Source of the DNA: DSOS01 sp035286585
GTDB lineage: Bacteria; Chloroflexota; Anaerolineae; Anaerolineales; UBA4823
DNA length: 45,928 bases
Assembly (NCBI GenBank): GCA_035286585.1
Contig: DATEDC010000117.1
Span: 1-45,928 of the forward strand
Direction: 5' to 3'
Below, piece after piece: positions 1-8,404 of this stretch. How positions within the stretch are numbered: the first letter of the stretch is position 1; every line of letters starts with the position of its first letter. Below the pieces are notes generated by a model, which saw only the letters and a list, made by a program, of their open reading frames with translations, was not told the DNA's origin and did not search any database. A program made the position numbers and the translations under genes.

Positions 1-2945
1 CCGGGTTCGGGGTCCTGGCGCACCCATTCGACTTTCATGAATTCAGCCCTGAGCGCCCGCACTCCAGCCGGCTCCCGCTCCCAATCCACCACCTGCACCT
101 CGAAACCGCTCGTATCGCCCGCCCTGCCGACCCAGGCATCCGGGCGAACTCCGATGTAAAAGTCGGCCGGGTTGGCCTCCAGGCTCGCCCGGGCGCTGAC
201 CGGGAAACCGCTCTCATCCTGCAGGGTCACCTCCAGCGTGTAGCGCTTGCGCTGGTCGCTTTCCGGGAGGAGGAGCTCCAACTCCAGCACCCCCTGCCGG
301 TCGGTCGAAGCCTGGCCCGCCTGGATTTGGTTACCTAATCCGCCGCCATGGAACGGGAAGCGATACGCCTTGAGCCAGGAGTCATCCTCCACGCCCACCT
401 GATAGCCAGGCAGCCCGAAACCGGAGGAGGTTTCATACAGTGCCCACTGGAGAGGGACATTCCCAGCCGGGGCGTCGAAGAAATAGCGCGCGTTCGCCAC
501 AGCCTGGACAGTCTCCCCGAGGCGCACCTGTTCAGCGGCAAAGCCCACTTGCAGATCGATCTCCGGCTTGCGGTATTCGGCGACCTTAAAGTTCACTGCG
601 ATGTCGCTATCGTTCATTTTGCTGGCCAGGCGATAATCACCCGGCTGGGCGTCCGCCGGCAAGGTGATCTGCCCATGGGCGGTCCCGAAGGCGGAGACGG
701 GCAGCTCGATGGTGAACATCTCCGCGCCTACGTTATCGTACAGGGTGAGCGGCAGGCTGCTGCTCTGCGGCAAATCGTAGCGCCCATTGTAGGTCTGGCG
801 CACCACGGCGCGAAAATAGACGGTGTGCCCGGGCCGGTAGATGGGGCGGTCGGTGTACAGGTAAGCCCCCAGGCGCGGGCCGCGAAAATCACTGGGAATG
901 CCAAAATCCCAACTATTTATAGCCTCGTTCCAGGTGGAGAGCGCCATGCCAAACGTCTCTTCGCCAGGCTGCCCGACCACGGCGTAGAATGTGGTGTATG
1001 GATCTTCCGGCGTTGGGACGGAACCCCTGAAGATGCCTTCACCATCCGTCTCTCCGCTTACCAGTGGCGCGCCGGACTCGTCGTAGACAACCACCGGCGC
1101 ATTGGGGATTGGCTGGTTATCCCGCAAATCCACCGCCCAGACAAACGCCTCGGTGGCGCTCAACTTAAAGGCCACCTGGGCATTGGCGACCACCAGCAAG
1201 TAGGGCTGGACGTGAACGTCTCTGATGCGGGGAGAGAGGCGCAGGTAGTACAGGCCAGGCTCCAGCGGCTGCTGCCCGGGCTTAAAATACACCTCTATAC
1301 GCTGGCTCTTGTTCGGTGGCAGGTCCAGGGATTGCTGCCAGGTCTGCTCGTCTGGCGAGCGGTAAGTCAGGCGCAAATCATACGAATTCGGCCCGCTGGC
1401 TACGGAGAAGAAATCCGCCAGCGGCAGCCTCCCCAGGGAAGTCGGCAGCACGGACAGGTTGGTCGCCTGGGCGTTCAGGCTGTTATCCTGGGGGGTGAGG
1501 AAAAACACCGAGGAACTCCAGGATACGAACAGGTTGGGGCGGAGAGGCGCGGTGCGGAAATTTAAAATAAACTCCTGGCCCAAACGGCCGCCCCATTTAT
1601 CCGGCAGGTCGGGAGAAATGGTGAGGGAATAATCAGCATCTGGGGCAAATTCGGCCCAAATGGTCAGAGTGCCGCTGTATTCGTCAAACCAGGCCTCCAG
1701 GCTTGAAACCTGGGGATCAATGTGGATATATTTCTTGTAATCCACATCCACCTTCTCGACAGATTCCAGCGGCGCGCTAAACTTCAGGGTTACCCAGCTA
1801 TAGATTTCTTTTTTACCCCTCTCAATGGGGTCGCTGCTGATGACCGCCAGGGATGGGTAGGTGGTAAAAGCAACCGAATGCTCCGTTTCGATCTGCGCGC
1901 CGCCAGCAGCCTGGATACCAGCGTTTAAAACTACTTCATAACGCGTATCACGCTGTAATAAACCCGCTGGCTCGAAAGTCATGACTGTCGTATCTTCGTT
2001 CCAGCTCGCCTTTCCAGGGACCCGCTCCCCCCCTGGTCCCAGCAGCCCGAAACCGGCCTCCACGCTGCTCGCCTCCATTGGCTGGTTGAAGGTGAGGGTA
2101 AATGGGCTGTCCAGGTCGATAAGATTGATTTCGCTTTCCTCTAGCCGGGTGTGCACGGAAACCAGTTGCGGCCTCACCGTGGAGAAAGACCAGCTCCCCG
2201 CCTCAGCCAGCGGGCTGCCGTCCACCCCTAGCAGGTTGGGGTCGAGCTGCACCGTGTAAGTCCTGCCACCCTCCAGCGCTGGCTCGGGATAAAAGATATA
2301 CGTGCTGGTGTTAATCCATTCCCCTTCGCCGGGCGCGGCTGGCTCGATCTGGAACGGCACGGCGAGGCTCGCCGGCTCGGCGCCAAGGCTAACGACCGGG
2401 CGGTTGAAAGAGGCGACCACGGCTGAGGCGGGATTGACATCCTGCGCGCCGGGCGCCGGCAAGGAGTGGGTAAGGCGCAAATAGCCAACCGTCTGGAAAT
2501 TGAGCTGGATCGGTTGAGGCAGACTCAGGCCATTCCTGGCGCGCGCCTCGGGCTTGATGGTCAGATTGATCTCGCTCTCCGGGGCCAGCGGCTGGCTGGG
2601 GCTGAAAACCAGGGTCGCCTCGTCTCGCCAGGTAAGCCGACCGTCGATGGTGGGCTGGATCGTCAGGGCGGCCTCGACCGAGGAGCGCTCCATGGGTTGG
2701 TTGAAATAGAGGGATATCGGGCTGCTCAAGGCGAGCTCAGCGCCCGGCAAGGGATCGCTCTCCACCAACATTGGGGGCAGCGGCTGGGGAGACGGACGGG
2801 GAGGCAGTAGAGTGGGCAGCAGTGCAGAAGTTGAGACTGGCGTGGCGGCATCGCGCCCAAAAAGCCCCGGCAGCGAACATGCCAGCATGAATAATACCAG
2901 GGAGAGGGCGGCTAAGCGGGGTAATACTTTCCTCTGGACGTTCAT
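1..2945 (-). CDS. Alpha-2-macroglobulin family lipoprotein, N-terminal part (runs off the left edge)
   Basis: The frame is open from the ATG at 2945 to the window edge, about 980 codons, with no stop; the C-terminal part, where the thioester and complement-like domains would lie, is outside the window. A GAGGTG ribosome site sits 5 bases before the ATG. The product starts with a lipoprotein signal whose lipobox is MLAC (Cys23), then a Pro/Ser/Thr-rich linker, then several Ig-like domains. Around residue 690 (near 866-840) it carries YLYTDRPIYRPGHTVYF, the signature of the MG3 region of bacterial alpha-2-macroglobulins of the YfhM type. The last visible stretch (ADFYIGVRPDAWVGRAGD, then FEVQVVDW) also fits this family. 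By family knowledge it is an envelope-anchored protease trap, often paired with PBP1C. Whether the thioester is present cannot be seen here. Confidence 0.88.
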   Translation of the reverse strand, partial: MNVQRKVLPRLAALSLVLFMLACSLPGLFGRDAATPVSTSALLPTLLPPRPSPQPLPPMLVESDPLPGAELALSSPISLYFNQPMERSSVEAALTIQPTIDGRLTWRDEATLVFSPSQPLAPESEINLTIKPEARARNGLSLPQPIQLNFQTVGYLRLTHSLPAPGAQDVNPASAVVASFNRPVVSLGAEPASLAVPFQIEPAAPGEGEWINTSTYIFYPEPALEGGRTYTVQLDPNLLGVDGSPLAEAGSWSFSTVRPQLVSVHTRLEESEINLIDLDSPFTLTFNQPMEASSVEAGFGLLGPGGERVPGKASWNEDTTVMTFEPAGLLQRDTRYEVVLNAGIQAAGGAQIETEHSVAFTTYPSLAVISSDPIERGKKEIYSWVTLKFSAPLESVEKVDVDYKKYIHIDPQVSSLEAWFDEYSGTLTIWAEFAPDADYSLTISPDLPDKWGGRLGQEFILNFRTAPLRPNLFVSWSSSVFFLTPQDNSLNAQATNLSVLPTSLGRLPLADFFSVASGPNSYDLRLTYRSPDEQTWQQSLDLPPNKSQRIEVYFKPGQQPLEPGLYYLRLSPRIRDVHVQPYLLVVANAQVAFKLSATEAFVWAVDLRDNQPIPNAPVVVYDESGAPLVSGETDGEGIFRGSVPTPEDPYTTFYAVVGQPGEETFGMALSTWNEAINSWDFGIPSDFRGPRLGAYLYTDRPIYRPGHTVYFRAVVRQTYNGRYDLPQSSSLPLTLYDNVGAEMFTIELPVSAFGTAHGQITLPADAQPGDYRLASKMNDSDIAVNFKVAEYRKPEIDLQVGFAAEQVRLGETVQAVANARYFFDAPAGNVPLQWALYETSSGFGLPGYQVGVEDDSWLKAYRFPFHGGGLGNQIQAGQASTDRQGVLELELLLPESDQRKRYTLEVTLQDESGFPVSARASLEANPADFYIGVRPDAWVGRAGDTSGFEVQVVDWEREPAGVRALRAEFMKVEWVRQDPEP

Positions 2946-3386
2946 CTTTCACCTCGATTGCTTATCTTCAGCATTTGATGAAGACGCTGAACTCAATCCA
3001 TCGGTTCCTTTCTCTGCCATCCAGCGCCGATACATCTGCCAACTTACAGGCATAGTTTAGCGGAAAAACGAGCGGCTGCTATCAGTCAAAAGAAGGAATT
3101 AGCTTCGCCAAGCGGATGAATTTTTCCTCTCACGAGAGTAGAAGCGGGCGGGCTGTCAACTTTTTTTTCGGATCCGCTGCCAATAGTTCACAAATGCTTT
3201 CCTGTTTATCTATATTCAGGACTCTGGTGCTATTTTACCCCTTTATTTGAAGCCCTCATGGAAGTGTGCACGCAGCCCGTCAGAGACAAAGGTGATCGAT
3301 CTCTCTGAGCGGAGTTCAGGAATAGGGTAAAATAGACAGGGAGCAAGCTTCGATCAGCTTGCCTTAAATTGGATGGACCTGAACGC
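2946..3386. other. Divergent intergenic region between the macroglobulin and VanW genes
   Basis: These 441 bases separate two divergently read genes and hold no convincing ORF. On the plus side a TAAAAT hexamer at 3328-3333 could be the -10 box of the VanW gene, but no good -35 box lies at the right distance. The rest is AT-richer than the flanking genes, with a T-run near 3160-3170. No clear minus-strand promoter was recognised for the macroglobulin gene. Confidence 0.4.
3343..3362 (+). repeat. Inverted repeat in the presumed 5' leader of the VanW gene
   Basis: GCAAGCT (3343-3349) and AGCTTGC (3356-3362) are exact inverted copies around a 6-base loop, 24 bases before the chosen ATG at 3387. 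It lies downstream of the possible -10 box at 3328, so it would form a small RNA hairpin in the leader, or it could be an operator. No function is shown. Confidence 0.45.
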
Positions 3387-5261
3387 ATGAGCACACGCAC
3401 TGCAACTCGCCCCATAAGCCTCCCGGCGCCGGGCCCCCTGCCGCAGATTTTTCTGACTCTGGTTGGCGGCTTTGCTCTCTTTGTCCTGCTGTTGGCCTCA
3501 TTTACAGTGGGATATGGGCTGTATTTTGCCGGCAGGATTTACCCCGGTTTATCTGTCGCTGGGACGGATCTTTCAGGTCTCACCCTGGAGGATGCCAGCG
3601 CACAACTCGCGCAAAAGCTGAGCTACCCGGAAAACGGGCGCATCATCTTTCAAGGCGAACAGATTTGGATAGCCAAGCCATCCGAGTTGGGCCTTTACCT
3701 GGACCCGCAAACCAGCGCGCTGGCGGCGTACAACTTTGGACGCCAGGGGGGTTACCTTTCCCGGCTGGCAAGCCGGTTCAGAGCCTGGAATAGCGGGATA
3801 GACCTGCCGCCGCTGCTCATCTACGACCAGCGCGTGGCTTACCGCTACGTGAGCAGCATTGCAGCCCAGCTTTTCATACCCACCCGCGAGGCCACCTTGA
3901 GCATCACCGGGACGGAGGTGGTCGCTGTGCCCGGACAGGTGGGCCGGATGGTGGATATCGAAGCGACCCTCGCCCCTCTGGAAGCCCAACTGCGCAGCCT
4001 GGCGGATGGCTTGTTGCCAGTGGTGATCAGAGATGCCCCGCCGCAGATTTTAGACGCCAGCCAGCAGGCGGAGATCGCCCGCCGCATCTTGAGCGCCCCG
4101 CTCAGCATACAGATCGAGGGCACCCAGGAGGGCGACCCCGGGCCCTGGGTGTTCGACCAGCAGACCCTGGCGGGGATGGTGACCATCGGGCGGCTGGAAA
4201 CGCCGGAAGGCGCCCGCTACCAGGTCGGATTGAACGCCGAGAGCCTGCGCGGCTTTTTACAAGGTATCGCCGCCGAGCTGGAACGCCAGCCTGAAAACGC
4301 CCGTTTTATTTTTAACGATGAAACCCGCCAGCTCGAAGTCATTCAGCCTGCGGTGATCGGCCGCCGGCTGAACGTGGATGCCACCATCCTGGCGATCAAC
4401 CAGCAGGTGGCCGAAGGGCAGCACACAATCTCGCTGGCTTTCGATTACCAGGACCCAGCGGTGCTGGATAACGCCACCGCCGAACAGCTCGGCATCCGCG
4501 AGCTGATTAGATCTGAGAGCTCCTTTTTTTACGGCTCCAGCGCGGCGCGCATCCAGAACATCCAAACGTCTGCGTCTCGCTTCCACGGCGTGCTGGTGCC
4601 GCCTGGGGCGACTTTCTCGATGGGAGAGGTACTGGGAGATGTCAGCCTGGATAACGGCTATGCCGAGGCGCTGATTATCTTCGGCAACCGCACCATCCAA
4701 GGGGTGGGCGGCGGCGTATGCCAGGTGAGCACCACCCTGTTCCGCACGGTGTTCTTCAGCGGCTACCCGATCAATGAGCGCCATCCGCACGCATACCGGG
4801 TCTCCTACTACGAGCAAACCGCCTCCGGGAACGTCAACCCGAAATTCGCCGGATTAGACGCCACCGTGTTCGTCCCGGTGGTGGATTTCAAGTTTACCAA
4901 CGACACCCCCTACTGGCTGCTGATGGAGACCTACGTCAACGTGGGAGCGCGCCGACTGACCTGGAAGTTTTATTCGACCTCGGATGGGCGCACGGTTGAC
5001 TGGGACACCACCGGGTTACAGAATGTCGTCGAAGCGCCCGAGCCGCTGTACCAGGAAAACCCCGACCTGGATAAGGGCGAGATCAAGCAGGTCGATTGGG
5101 CAGCCGACGGCGCCGATGTGACCATCTACCGCACGGTTAACCGCGGCGACCAGGTCTACCTGCAGGATACTTTCAGCACTCATTACCTGCCCTGGCGAGC
5201 GGTGTACGAATACGGCCCAGGCACCAAACTTCCCAAAGATAAAGAAGATTCCAACAGGTGA
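3387..5261 (+). CDS. VanW family protein with peptidoglycan-binding-like domains
   Basis: The 624-residue product has a short basic N-terminus, one membrane segment (about residues 20-45) and a long extracytoplasmic part. Two repeats of the PG_binding_4 kind occupy roughly residues 65-370; phrases such as YPGLSVAGTDLSGLTLEDA open the first. A VanW domain follows at about 376-510, with the family features PPGATFSMGEVLG and GVGGGVCQVSTTLFR and a conserved Cys. VanW proteins are found in vancomycin-resistance clusters and widely in Gram-positives and Chloroflexota, but their biochemical role is unsettled. I start at the ATG at 3387 rather than the in-frame TTG at 3369 because it opens directly before the membrane anchor; neither has a strong ribosome site. 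The Trm112-like gene starts 4 bases after the stop, so they are probably co-transcribed. Confidence 0.88.
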   Translation: MSTRTATRPISLPAPGPLPQIFLTLVGGFALFVLLLASFTVGYGLYFAGRIYPGLSVAGTDLSGLTLEDASAQLAQKLSYPENGRIIFQGEQIWIAKPSELGLYLDPQTSALAAYNFGRQGGYLSRLASRFRAWNSGIDLPPLLIYDQRVAYRYVSSIAAQLFIPTREATLSITGTEVVAVPGQVGRMVDIEATLAPLEAQLRSLADGLLPVVIRDAPPQILDASQQAEIARRILSAPLSIQIEGTQEGDPGPWVFDQQTLAGMVTIGRLETPEGARYQVGLNAESLRGFLQGIAAELERQPENARFIFNDETRQLEVIQPAVIGRRLNVDATILAINQQVAEGQHTISLAFDYQDPAVLDNATAEQLGIRELIRSESSFFYGSSAARIQNIQTSASRFHGVLVPPGATFSMGEVLGDVSLDNGYAEALIIFGNRTIQGVGGGVCQVSTTLFRTVFFSGYPINERHPHAYRVSYYEQTASGNVNPKFAGLDATVFVPVVDFKFTNDTPYWLLMETYVNVGARRLTWKFYSTSDGRTVDWDTTGLQNVVEAPEPLYQENPDLDKGEIKQVDWAADGADVTIYRTVNRGDQVYLQDTFSTHYLPWRAVYEYGPGTKLPKDKEDSNR

Positions 5262-5265
5262 AACC

Positions 5266-5484
5266 ATGGTCAGTCAAGACTTGCTCGATATCCTCAGGTG
5301 TCCCAACTGTGTCCGCGAGAAAGAGGGGCTGCTCGAATATTACATGGAATCTTGGTTGATCTGCCAGGATTGCGAGCGCAAATATCCCATCCGGGACGAT
5401 ATCCCGGTCATGTTGATCGACGTGGGGGATAAGTGGATGCGGGTGAAGAAAGAAGATCTCCCCGTTCCACCGCCGGAAGATTAG
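5266..5484 (+). CDS. Trm112-like zinc-ribbon protein
   Basis: A 72-residue protein of the Trm112/UPF0434 family. It opens with the family's typical N-terminus (LLDILRCPNC) and has two cysteine pairs, CPNC near residue 11 and CQDC near residue 33, which would bind one zinc. The segment RKYPIRDDIPVMLID is the usual family core. In eukaryotes and archaea Trm112 activates methyltransferases; the bacterial relatives are small and mostly uncharacterised. It follows the VanW gene by 4 bases with an AGGTG element just upstream. The C-terminal tail ends in a Pro-rich acidic stretch. Confidence 0.85.
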   Translation: MVSQDLLDILRCPNCVREKEGLLEYYMESWLICQDCERKYPIRDDIPVMLIDVGDKWMRVKKEDLPVPPPED

Positions 5485-5537
5485 CGGCAGGGCTTATCCG
5501 GCGCAGCAAACGGGCACCCCCCTGGTTTTTTTTACCG

Positions 5538-6113
5538 ATGGAAGACCTGGCTGAGGTTATAGCCGAGCTGATCTGTGGGGATGAAGAACGCGCCGAGCGC
5601 GCTGCTGTGGCTTTATCCCGCTATGAGGAACAGGCTCTGGAAGCCCTGCGCAGCCTGCTCGCCTCGCCGGACAGTGAGACGCGCTGGTGGGCTGTGCGCG
5701 CCCTGGCTGAGATCCCCGGTAAGCCAGCGAGGCGCCTGCTGATCCAGGCTTTACAAGAGGCGAACAATTCGGTGCGCCAGTGCGCCGCACTGGGCTTATA
5801 CCACCAACCAGACCCGGAAGCCAGCGAAGCCCTGGTTGCCGCCATGCACAGCGAAGATTCGCTGCTGGCTCGCCTGGCAGCCAACGCCCTGATCGCAATT
5901 GGCGCCCCAGCCACGCAAAAACTGCTCGAGGTGTTGAACTCGAGCCCGCAGGCGGCGCGCCTGGAAGCTGCCCGGGCTCTAGCCCTGATCGCCGACCAGC
6001 GCGCCATCCCCAGCCTGTTCCAGGTCCTAGATGGGGAATCGGCGCTGCTCGAATACTGGGCCAACAAGGGCCTGGAGCGCATGGGGGTGGGGATGGTGTT
6101 TTTTATTCCGTAG
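5538..6113 (+). CDS. HEAT-repeat protein
   Basis: A 191-residue protein made almost entirely of short helical repeats of the HEAT/PBS-lyase type: about five units of ~31 residues containing phrases such as WWAVRALAEI, VRQCAALGL and RLAANALIAIG, each with the A..AL pattern. Such proteins are scaffolds or maturation factors, and no partner can be named. The ATG at 5538 opens right before the first repeat. It has no ribosome site, and the frame stays open upstream to 5433 across the end of the Trm112-like gene, so the true start is uncertain. It lies 53 bases downstream of the Trm112-like stop. Confidence 0.75.
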   Translation: MEDLAEVIAELICGDEERAERAAVALSRYEEQALEALRSLLASPDSETRWWAVRALAEIPGKPARRLLIQALQEANNSVRQCAALGLYHQPDPEASEALVAAMHSEDSLLARLAANALIAIGAPATQKLLEVLNSSPQAARLEAARALALIADQRAIPSLFQVLDGESALLEYWANKGLERMGVGMVFFIP

Positions 6114-6163
6114 GAACCGACCACTTGTATCTGAATTGGTTAGGGAAGATTGACGCGCCACGT

Positions 6164-6175
6164 ACGTCCGGACGT
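6164..6175. repeat. 12-base perfect palindrome between convergent genes
   Basis: ACGTCCGGACGT is exactly self-complementary and lies in the 81-base gap between the convergent HEAT-repeat and DUF456 genes. With G-U pairing the stem extends to CGTACG/CGTGCG on the outside. There is no T-run on either side, so it is at best a weak or factor-dependent terminator. Confidence 0.4.
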
Positions 6176-6194
6176 GCGCGGCACGTTAACGGGA

Positions 6195-6692
6195 TTACCC
6201 TTTCCACACCCACAGCCACCACAACAGCATGATCACCACGCCGATGCCGAAGCGCACCAGGAAGGAGACGCCCCAGCCGGCTGCCAGGCCGCGCAACGCT
6301 CGCCAACCCTTTTCCATGCTCTTGTTGCGGTAGGCTTCTAGCAAGAGCACCGCCAGGGGCGCAGCGATCAGCCCGCCGAACGGTGGAAAGAACAGGGTGC
6401 CCAGCACGCCGGCGAGCAGGGCGACGCTGAGGCTGAGCCAGGAGGCGCCGCCTTTGCGCGCCCCCATGCCCATGAACAGGTTATCCACCACGGTGCTGGC
6501 CAGCATGAGCAGGGTGATGATCACGAACAAAACCGTGCCCAGCGCCTCGAATCCGGTGACCACCCCGTAGCCTAGAACAGCCAGCCACATGACTACCACG
6601 CCCGGGAAAACCGGCACCAGCAGCCCAAACAGGCCCACCAGCATGATGACCTGGGTAAGCGCAAAGATCGAAACATTCAGCCATTCAGGCAT
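6195..6692 (-). CDS. DUF456 family integral membrane protein
   Basis: A 165-residue hydrophobic protein with about four or five membrane segments and the Gly/Pro-rich pattern of DUF456 (GLLVPVFPGVVVMWLAVLGYG near the N-terminus, GTLFFPPFGGLIAAPLAVLLLE near residue 110). The family has no established function. The ATG at 6692 overlaps the 3' end of serS by 8 bases, so translation is probably coupled. A longer in-frame extension reaching to 6752 would lie wholly inside serS and is not family-like. Confidence 0.8.
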   Translation of the reverse strand: MPEWLNVSIFALTQVIMLVGLFGLLVPVFPGVVVMWLAVLGYGVVTGFEALGTVLFVIITLLMLASTVVDNLFMGMGARKGGASWLSLSVALLAGVLGTLFFPPFGGLIAAPLAVLLLEAYRNKSMEKGWRALRGLAAGWGVSFLVRFGIGVVIMLLWWLWVWKG

Positions 6693-7956
6693 GGATGACC
6701 TCGATGCCGCCCATCCAGGGGCGCAGGACTTCGGGCACGACCACCGAGCCATCCGCCTGCTGGTAGTTCTCCAGCACGGCGATCAGGGTGCGCGGCATGC
6801 CCAGCCCGGAACCGTTCAAAGTGTGCACCGGGCGGAGGCGCCCGCCGGATGCGGGCCGGAAGCGGATGTTCGCCCGCCGGGCTTGGAAATCGGTCACGTT
6901 CGAGATCGAGGAGACCTCCAGCCACTCGCCGCAGCCCGGCGCCCAGACCTCGATGTCATAGGTGATGCTCGACCCGAAACCCAGGTCTCCGGTGCATAGC
7001 TGCACCACCCGGTAGGTGAAGCCGAGCTCGGCGCAGGTCTGCTCGGCGTCGGAGACCATTTTCTCGAACTGGGTCGGCGAATCTTCCGGCAGGCAGAAGA
7101 TATACATTTCCACTTTATCGAACTGGTGGCCGCGCTTGATGCCGCGCACGTCCCGCCCGGCGCTCATCTTCTCGCGCCGGAAACACGGCGTATAAGCAGT
7201 ATAGCGCAGGGGTAGATCGGCCTGCTCGAGGATCTCATCCATGTGCAAGCCGGTCAGGGGGACTTCGGCGGTCGGCACCATCCACAGGTCTTCCTCGTGG
7301 TCTTTGTACAGGTTATCGGCGAACTTCGGCAGTTGACCGGCGGCAAACAGGGTCTGGCTCTTCACCATGAAGGGCGGGTATTTCTCGGTGTAACCCTGGC
7401 GGATGTGCAAATCCAGCATCCAGGCGATCAGGGCGCGCTGCAAACGCGCCCCTGCGCCGCTGAGCACGTAGAAGCGCGAGCCGGTAATCTTGACGCCGCG
7501 TTCGAAATCGATGATGCCCAGCCTGGGCCCCAGGTCCCAGTGCGGCTTGGGCTCGTAGTTGAACTCCGGAATCTGACCGACTGTCTTGATCACCACATTC
7601 GCGCTCTCGTCTTTGCCATACGGCGTGCGCACATCCGGCAGGTTGGGGATGGCGGCGATCACCTCGTCGAGCATCGCCTCCACGCGGCGCAGTTTACCGT
7701 CCAGAGCGCCGACCCGGTCGCCGACCAGGCGCATGGCTTCGACTTTGGCCTGCTTCTGGACGGGGTCCTGCATGCGCCCGATCTCCTTGGAGACGAGGTT
7801 GCGCTCGGCTTTCAGCGCCTCCACTTCCTGTAAAACTGCTCGCCGCTGGGCGTCCAGCTCGAGCACCTGCTCGACCGGAGAGGCGTCCATCTGGCGAGCA
7901 GCAAGGGCCTGACGAAAAATATCGGGGGTTTCGCGGAGCAGGTTTAAATCGATCAT
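6685..7956 (-). CDS. serS: Seryl-tRNA synthetase
   Basis: A 423-residue class II synthetase that charges tRNA-Ser (and tRNA-Sec where present). The N-terminus MIDLNLLRETPDIFRQAL starts the long tRNA-binding coiled coil (about residues 1-110). The catalytic core follows, with TAEVPLTGLH, motif 2 around CFRREKMSAGRDVRG and motif 3 around GSGLGMPRTLIAVLEN. Length and domain order are normal. AGGAGGTG lies 5-6 bases before the ATG. Upstream is a T-box leader (8017-8310), so transcription is expected to rise when uncharged tRNA-Ser accumulates. The DUF456 gene overlaps its 3' end. Confidence 0.97.
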   Translation of the reverse strand: MIDLNLLRETPDIFRQALAARQMDASPVEQVLELDAQRRAVLQEVEALKAERNLVSKEIGRMQDPVQKQAKVEAMRLVGDRVGALDGKLRRVEAMLDEVIAAIPNLPDVRTPYGKDESANVVIKTVGQIPEFNYEPKPHWDLGPRLGIIDFERGVKITGSRFYVLSGAGARLQRALIAWMLDLHIRQGYTEKYPPFMVKSQTLFAAGQLPKFADNLYKDHEEDLWMVPTAEVPLTGLHMDEILEQADLPLRYTAYTPCFRREKMSAGRDVRGIKRGHQFDKVEMYIFCLPEDSPTQFEKMVSDAEQTCAELGFTYRVVQLCTGDLGFGSSITYDIEVWAPGCGEWLEVSSISNVTDFQARRANIRFRPASGGRLRPVHTLNGSGLGMPRTLIAVLENYQQADGSVVVPEVLRPWMGGIEVIHA

Positions 7957-8016
7957 TTGAGCACCTCCTGGTCAGGGGCAGAATATGGTTTAAGGTTCGC
8001 ACCTTTTCCAGCCCGC

Positions 8017-8310
8017 AATGATAAGCGCCCCACTCGCTTTGCAGGACGAGTGGGGCGCCCGTGGTGCCACCTGCATTTGCTGCCTGAAGGGGAGGCTTAT
8101 ACCTTCAGACAGCCTCTAGCTCGCGCTAACGGGCGAACCCGCTCCCCCTTACGATGTAAGGCGCCTGCCTTGCCATCCCTGCGGGGGCGACCGACCGGTC
8201 AAGTCGACGGAGGGGATTTCACCAGTTCGAGCCGCTGCCTCGCACCACCCGGCAGCTCTCTGTCAGCCGAACCCAGCTACTCGTCTCCGTGCTGGTCGTT
8301 TCCTGAGTAG
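8017..8310 (-). ncRNA. T-box riboswitch leader of serS (serine-specific)
   Basis: Read on the minus strand, the leader has a basal stem-I helix in which ACGGAG (8290-8285) pairs with CTCCGT (8212-8207). An AGTA element follows its 5' arm. A candidate serine specifier TCC lies at 8216-8214, next to the 3' arm. The T-box itself (8070-8058) reads GTGGCACCACGGG; its TGGC bulge would pair with GCCA, matching the G73 discriminator of tRNA-Ser. Downstream is a 12-bp terminator stem, arms 8058-8047 and 8036-8025, followed by TTATCATT. The T-run is poor, so termination may be incomplete. The combination of synthetase gene, specifier and discriminator match makes the call firm; the exact specifier register is inferred. 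Confidence 0.92.
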
Positions 8311-8317
8311 TTCCCTG

Positions 8318-8345
8318 ATTATACCCAAGCGCGGCGAGATGTCAA
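8318..8345 (-). promoter_or_regulatory. Consensus sigma-70-type promoter for the serS T-box transcript
   Basis: On the minus strand, TTGACA (8345-8340) and TATAAT (8323-8318) are both perfect hexamers separated by 16 bases. The predicted start near 8311 lies just before the T-box stem I. Confidence 0.88.
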
Positions 8346-8404
8346 GCCTGGCTCGTCGGGAATCGCCGTGGCGTTCCACGGTAACCTCCAGAGAGCATCA
8401 AGCC

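Noticed and set aside
348..1565. Open 405-codon plus-strand frame
   Set aside because: It is antisense to the macroglobulin gene. Its translation has no recognisable fold and is His/Arg/Gly-rich in the manner of shadow frames, while the minus strand gives clear MG-domain motifs.
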